Source: Candidatus Gastranaerophilales bacterium (GTDB taxonomy: Bacteria; Cyanobacteriota; Vampirovibrionia; Gastranaerophilales; Gastranaerophilaceae). Taken from it: a stretch of DNA of 64,000 bases. The stretch is taken from assembly GCA_944323735.1 (NCBI GenBank), contig CALUTO010000005.1, forward strand, positions 1 through 64,000, read 5' to 3'. The notes beneath the pieces are model-generated. The model was not told where the DNA came from. It saw only the letters and a list, made by a program, of their open reading frames with translations, and did not search any database. The number at the start of each line of letters is the position of its first letter. The first letter of the stretch is position 1. Made by a program: the position numbers and the translations under genes. Of the stretch, positions 61,834 through 64,000 are shown one piece after another.

Positions 61834-62559
61834 GTGCCCGTGTGTGTAGATGTAAAGCATGCTTGTACATATATGCTGAAAGATTCCGGCTGGATTAAAA
61901 AAATCCTTCTGGGCGGTTTGCTTGTTGTGTTTCCGATGTTCGGTATTGCATTCCCCGGAATAAAGAGGATGTTTTCAGACCCCTATAACGCCTGTGCGTT
62001 ATTGTTTTTCAGTTTAGTATCAGTTGGCATATATCTTGCAATTGTCGGGTATTTTTTCAAAACCCTGCACTTAAAAATCCTCGGTACATCAGAAAACCTT
62101 CCGGAATGGAACGGATTTTTTGAACTTATTAAAATCGGCGCAAAAGCCTATATAGGAACGCTTTTGTTTTATCTGCCCATAGCACTTGTAATGGGACTTT
62201 GCTATATTTTCCTTATTCCGGTTGAACACACCATGCTTTATGCAGGATTATGCTTCTTTGCACATATATTCATTGCTGCATTATATATGCCGTTTATGAT
62301 GAGTTTTGCTGTTGATTTAAAAGTGACATCTTTTGTTAATGCAGACAGAGCATTTTTAATTGTTGCAGGTGATTTCAGAAACTTTTTGATACTTGTTATG
62401 TGTGTATTTGCAATAAGTTTCTGCTTCGGTTTTGTTGCGTCTATTCTGTCTTTGTCCGGTCTTTTGACCCTGTTTATTCCGTTTATTGCATTCTATGTGT
62501 ATGTAGTTATGGCTGATTTATTTGCACAGCTTACTATGAAGGAGGCACTGAGGTTATGA
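61834..62559 (+). CDS. DUF4013-type membrane protein
   Basis: A 241-residue protein with about six hydrophobic helices. The layout, with 'GGLLVVFPMFGIAFPGIKRM', NLPEWNGFFELIKIGAKAYI and long hydrophobic pairs, matches what I know of DUF4013, a family without known function. The start is GTG: 61834 is only 3 bases from GGAG, so GTG 61840 (9 bases away) may be the real one. It overlaps a 33-residue gene by 4 bases. Confidence 0.7.
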   Translation: MPVCVDVKHACTYMLKDSGWIKKILLGGLLVVFPMFGIAFPGIKRMFSDPYNACALLFFSLVSVGIYLAIVGYFFKTLHLKILGTSENLPEWNGFFELIKIGAKAYIGTLLFYLPIALVMGLCYIFLIPVEHTMLYAGLCFFAHIFIAALYMPFMMSFAVDLKVTSFVNADRAFLIVAGDFRNFLILVMCVFAISFCFGFVASILSLSGLLTLFIPFIAFYVYVVMADLFAQLTMKEALRL

Positions 62560-62657
62560 AGAATTTCTGGAGTTTTTTAAAGTACCTTAATCCTTTTTAT
62601 TATTTTGAAAGGAACAAAAATATTAATCTGAGCCTGCTTATTAGGAGCCTTACCTGA
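62556..62657 (+). CDS. Possible 33-residue aromatic-rich protein
   Basis: An ATG at 62556 overlaps the DUF4013 stop (ATGA), and GGAGG lies about 14 bases upstream, giving good coupling. The peptide starts MKNFWSFLKYLNPFYYFER, aromatic and amphipathic, and could sit on the membrane beside its neighbour. Its stop lies inside the hairpin that abuts thiL. It is too short to be certain; a conserved homologue would prove it. Confidence 0.4.
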   Translation: MKNFWSFLKYLNPFYYFERNKNINLSLLIRSLT

Positions 62658-62678
62658 TTTTGTGATAAAATCAGGTAA
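62650..62678 (+). promoter_or_regulatory. 12-bp perfect hairpin abutting the thiL start
   Basis: TTACCTGATTTT pairs exactly with AAAATCAGGTAA around GTGAT, and the last A is the first base of the thiL ATG. It has no T-tract on the plus strand, so it is not a usual terminator for the upstream pair. It would limit ribosome access to thiL. Confidence 0.55.
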
Positions 62679-63622
62679 TGAGAGAAACAGATTTTTTAAA
62701 TACAATTAACGAAAAATTGTCAGACAATAGTTATCTGGGTGATGATTGTGCATATCTTAGCGAGTTCGGTCTGTATGTAACACAGGACACACTTGTTGAA
62801 GATGTGCACTTTTCTATGAAAACTATCTCCGTACGTCAGCTCGGAATAAAATCTGCAGCTGTAAATCTTTCTGACTTAGCCGCATGCGGAGCTGAACCTC
62901 TGTATTTAACCGTTTCCCTTTCTATGCCGGAAAATATAAAGACGGATTTTGTAGAAGAGTTTTACGAAGGTTTGAATTCAATATGCGAAAATTATAATGT
63001 AAAGGTAATCGGCGGAGATTTGACCGGAGCAGATAAAATTTTTATATCAATATGTGCAATCGGCAAAAAAGTCTCTGAATACAATATCTCAAGGAAATAT
63101 GCAAAAGCCGGTGATGCGGTTGTTGTAACAGGAAATCACGGAGAAAGTGCGGCAGGCTTAAGACTTCTTTGCGAAAACAAAAAGCAGCCGGAAGCTTTTA
63201 TCAAAAAACATCTTGAACCCGTGGCAAGAATTGAATGCGGCATTAGTGCGGCCAGAGCAGCTGCACGGGATTTTGCAATGATGGACACATCAGACGGGCT
63301 GGGCGATGCATTATACAAGATTGCTAAAGCCAGCGGTGTACGTCTGGAGATAGATTTTGAAAAAATTCCGGTGACTCCGGATTTGAAAAAAACTTTTCCA
63401 CAGCAATATAAAAACCTGATTCTATGGGGCGGGGAGGACTACGAACTAACTGCAGTTATACCTGATGATATGTATAAAAAGCTTGATAAAAAGCAGTTTG
63501 TAAAAATAGGTGAGGCAAAGTCCGGCTCTGATGTTATAGTAAAAGACGGCGCAGAAAAATATATTATTGATACGGAAATGTTTAACAGAAAGAGTTTTCA
63601 GCATTTTAAGGAGCAGAAATGA
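62678..63622 (+). CDS. thiL: Thiamine-phosphate kinase
   Basis: A 314-residue ThiL making thiamine diphosphate from thiamine phosphate and ATP. GDDCAYL (near 21-27), TQDTLVEDVHF (35-45), 'GIKSAAVNLSDLAACGAEPL' and VIGGDLTGADKI carry the Mg-binding Asp residues. 'MMDTSDGLGDALYKIAKAS' and LWGGEDYELTAVIP close the active site. No good ribosome-binding site precedes the ATG, which sits at the foot of a hairpin. Its stop overlaps ispD by 4 bases. Confidence 0.93.
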   Translation: MRETDFLNTINEKLSDNSYLGDDCAYLSEFGLYVTQDTLVEDVHFSMKTISVRQLGIKSAAVNLSDLAACGAEPLYLTVSLSMPENIKTDFVEEFYEGLNSICENYNVKVIGGDLTGADKIFISICAIGKKVSEYNISRKYAKAGDAVVVTGNHGESAAGLRLLCENKKQPEAFIKKHLEPVARIECGISAARAAARDFAMMDTSDGLGDALYKIAKASGVRLEIDFEKIPVTPDLKKTFPQQYKNLILWGGEDYELTAVIPDDMYKKLDKKQFVKIGEAKSGSDVIVKDGAEKYIIDTEMFNRKSFQHFKEQK

Positions 63623-64000
63623 AATTATCGGTAATTATTACGGCAGGAGGTTCATCGCAAAGATTCGGAAAGGATAAGCTTCTTGAAAAAATAAAAGGCA
63701 AAGAGGTGATATTGCATTCTATTGAAGCATTTTTGCCCTTAATGCCGCAGGAGATAATCGTTTCCGCATCAGAAAAACTGGAGAAAATTATATCACCTCA
63801 GCTCGCTCATATTAAAAATCTTAAAATAGTCAGAGGCGGGAACACTAGACAGGCGTCTGTTTTTAATGCATTAAAGGTGTGCTCTGAGCCTGATTTTGTT
63901 TGCATCCACGATGCAGCAAGACCGCTTGTAAAACAGGAAAATATAAAGACATGTCTTGAAAAAGCACTTGAAAAAGGTGCGGCAATAACAGCCGTCAGAG
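63619..64000 (+). CDS. ispD: 2-C-methyl-D-erythritol 4-phosphate cytidylyltransferase (5' part)
   Basis: The first 127 codons are present; the gene runs off the right edge. 'IITAGGSSQRFGKDKLLEKI' is the CTP-binding loop, and RGGNTRQASVFNAL and IHDAARPLV are the family signatures. IspD is the third step of the MEP isoprenoid pathway. AAGGAG lies 6 bases before the ATG, which overlaps the thiL stop (ATGA). The two genes are translationally coupled though their pathways differ, both needing products of DXP. Confidence 0.93.
   Translation, partial: MKLSVIITAGGSSQRFGKDKLLEKIKGKEVILHSIEAFLPLMPQEIIVSASEKLEKIISPQLAHIKNLKIVRGGNTRQASVFNALKVCSEPDFVCIHDAARPLVKQENIKTCLEKALEKGAAITAVR

Noticed and set aside
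62640-62700. TPP riboswitch before thiL, suggested by ACCTGAT and GGTAATG.
   Set aside because: The upstream CTGAGA element and the conserved arms are missing; the similarity comes from the 12-bp hairpin.

Overview
The window is a gene-dense, low-GC stretch of bacterial chromosome. It has no tRNA, rRNA, IS element, phage block or CRISPR array that I can see. It probably comes from an anaerobic, Gram-negative-type bacterium: kdsB (Kdo/LPS synthesis), membrane pyrophosphatase (hppA), Rex, a reverse-type rubrerythrin and an iron-sulfur flavoprotein are all present. Many lineage-specific hypothetical proteins open with a short disordered leader ending in an S/T-F-K-G/A motif. I associate that habit with the Gastranaerophilales/Melainabacteria (non-photosynthetic Cyanobacteria relatives). 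This is inference from memory, not a search result.

Layout. 1-7.4 kb: a LeuD-like C-terminus, an OppA-like lipoprotein, rubrerythrin behind a 37-bp perfect palindrome, a coiled-coil protein and an AAA+ ATPase that both carry the SFKG leader, then a two-gene cassette of a BadF/HgdC-type activase and an unknown GFWG protein. 7.4-17.7 kb: yidD, a polysaccharide flippase, an XRE regulator, small hypotheticals, hppA divergent from rex, then a vWA protein, an FHA-like multi-membrane protein and a zinc-ribbon membrane protein. 17.9-26.5 kb: an EF-hand protein with a Glu/Ala repeat tail, a long phosphohexomutase, a 779-residue SFKA protein and a PPC-domain protein with a signal peptide. 26.5-35.6 kb: CNNM transporter, HxlR regulator, lytic transglycosylase, YihY/NrnA pair, Na+/Ca2+ exchanger, HEAT protein, and a bioF-dnaJ-like-queE run. 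35.6-39.5 kb: a tightly overlapping five-gene operon (HAD phosphatase, class III aminotransferase, Cys-nucleophile alpha/beta hydrolase, membrane protein, Fe-S flavoprotein) of unknown pathway. 39.6-43.1 kb: a small ferritin with a DUF2769-like partner, a degenerate ThiE-like protein and an SLC45-like MFS transporter. 43.3-64 kb: mostly housekeeping genes (rph, metG, prfB with its programmed frameshift, metallophosphoesterase, MBL hydrolase, rimP-nusA, ahcY, gpsA, ruvB, kdsB, ccdA/thioredoxin, pepA, pgk, thiL, ispD), with further SFKG-type hypotheticals between them.

How the genes work together. Rubrerythrin, the small ferritin, thioredoxin/CcdA and Rex point to oxygen, iron and redox management in an anaerobe. 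HppA, Pgk, GpsA and the phosphohexomutase belong to energy and carbon metabolism. KdsB, the flippase, YidD, CcdA and the transglycosylase belong to the envelope. RimP, NusA, RF2, MetG and RNase PH belong to gene expression.

Several genes (oppA-like, the activase cassette, yidD, the PPC gene) have a -10 box only 6-9 bases before the start codon and no ribosome-binding site, which suggests leaderless mRNAs. The best candidates for undescribed biology are the shared SFKG leader, the activase/GFWG cassette, the five-gene operon, and the rubrerythrin and rimP control regions. No gene-free stretch exceeds 300 bases.
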